Assembly (NCBI RefSeq): GCF_900142385.1
Contig: NZ_FRAQ01000002.1
Coordinates: 434,001-498,000 of the forward strand
Source of the DNA: Marinobacter antarcticus
Lineage (GTDB): Bacteria; Pseudomonadota; Gammaproteobacteria; Pseudomonadales; Oleiphilaceae
Reading direction: 5' to 3'
DNA: 64,000 bases
Part shown: positions 63,850 through 64,000 of the stretch, piece after piece
How positions within the stretch are numbered: the first letter of the stretch is position 1
Layout of the letters: each line of letters starts with the position of its first letter
The notes under the pieces: model-generated
Seen by the model: the letters and a program-made list of their open reading frames with translations, nothing else
Told to the model about the DNA's origin: nothing
The model's database searches: none
Made by a program: the position numbers and the translations under genes

Positions 63850-64000
63850 ATGACTTCATCTAGGCTCTCACAGGCCCCCAGCACGTCTGAAGGTATGGGG
63901 CTGTTTGAACGTTTTCTCTCGCTCTGGGTAGCCCTGTCCATTGTAGCGGGTGTGTTGATAGGGCAGTTCGCTCCGGTCGTCCCTGAGGTCCTGTCGCGCT
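63850..64000 (+). CDS. ACR3-family arsenite efflux permease, partial at 3' end
   Basis: Only about 50 residues are visible before the window ends. They read [10 protein letters not shown], then [21 protein letters not shown] with a first membrane helix, then [15 protein letters not shown]. This is the usual beginning of ACR3-type arsenite/antimonite exporters (bile acid:Na+ symporter fold). An ATG at 63895 (in GMGLF) is a possible shorter start. The assignment depends on this short stretch. Confidence 0.65.
   Translation, partial: MTSSRLSQAPSTSEGMGLFERFLSLWVALSIVAGVLIGQFAPVVPEVLSR

Overview
The window looks like a chromosomal segment of a marine, metabolically versatile gammaproteobacterium. 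A Marinobacter-like organism is my best guess from gene content and moderate-to-high GC coding sequence, but this is not proven. Genes are dense, run in both directions, and often overlap by 4 bases inside operons. No rRNA, tRNA, CRISPR array or complete insertion sequence was seen. Both ends cut a gene: a Sox cytochrome c at the left and an ACR3-type arsenite efflux gene at the right.

Region by region. 1-7.6 kb is a thiosulfate-oxidising Sox cluster: a SoxD-like cytochrome, then soxX, soxY, soxZ, soxA, soxK and soxB, followed by a periplasmic DsrE-like protein, a heme-binding (HbpS/GlcG) protein, a DsbG-like thioredoxin and a metallo-beta-lactamase-fold protein. 7.6-15 kb holds fabH, a TonB-dependent receptor, a gamma-glutamylpolyamine synthetase/oxidase-like pair and an alpha/beta hydrolase. 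15-20.1 kb is an operon on the minus strand for activating and ring-opening cyclohexanecarboxylate (CoA ligase, acyl-CoA dehydrogenase, badH, badI, MarR regulator). Next to it, 20.2-22.1 kb is a small accessory patch. It contains a truncated enoyl-CoA hydratase remnant, a RES-Xre toxin-antitoxin pair and one low-GC ORF flanked by integron attC-like sequences. 22.1-24.2 kb is a molybdopterin oxidoreductase.

24.4-35.1 kb is a complete C-P lyase operon, phnCDEFGHIJKLMNP. It has the E. coli gene order but lacks phnO, and a PhnF-like operator candidate precedes it. 35.2-47.4 kb combines a PepSY-flavodoxin-reductase fusion, a DUF2271 protein, an acidic PepSY protein, a QseBC/PmrAB-like two-component system, a thioredoxin/permease pair, a DevBCA-type exporter with its TetR regulator and perfect 24-bp palindrome, and a ferric-reductase-like flavoprotein. 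47.5-49.5 kb has a BON-domain lipoprotein and TrkH.

49.6-64 kb is a copper/metal resistance island: a second two-component system, a cupredoxin, a CopA multicopper oxidase, CopB, a Cu-ATPase with YHS and heavy-metal-binding domains, DUF302 and Met-rich proteins, and ACR3. Between these lie malate:quinone oxidoreductase, an isocitrate dehydrogenase with an internal duplication, a small unknown protein and an APC permease.

The most notable signals are three. First, a shared 11-bp-period direct repeat (TTCAG-N6-TTCAG) stands before the copper response regulator, the cupredoxin/copA operon, the small-protein/permease/Cu-ATPase block and the Met-rich gene; a variant stands at the other two-component system and the ferric reductase. 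Second, the isocitrate dehydrogenase carries a tandem repeat of its central domain. Third, a decayed BadK-like hydratase fragment abuts the cyclohexanecarboxylate operon.
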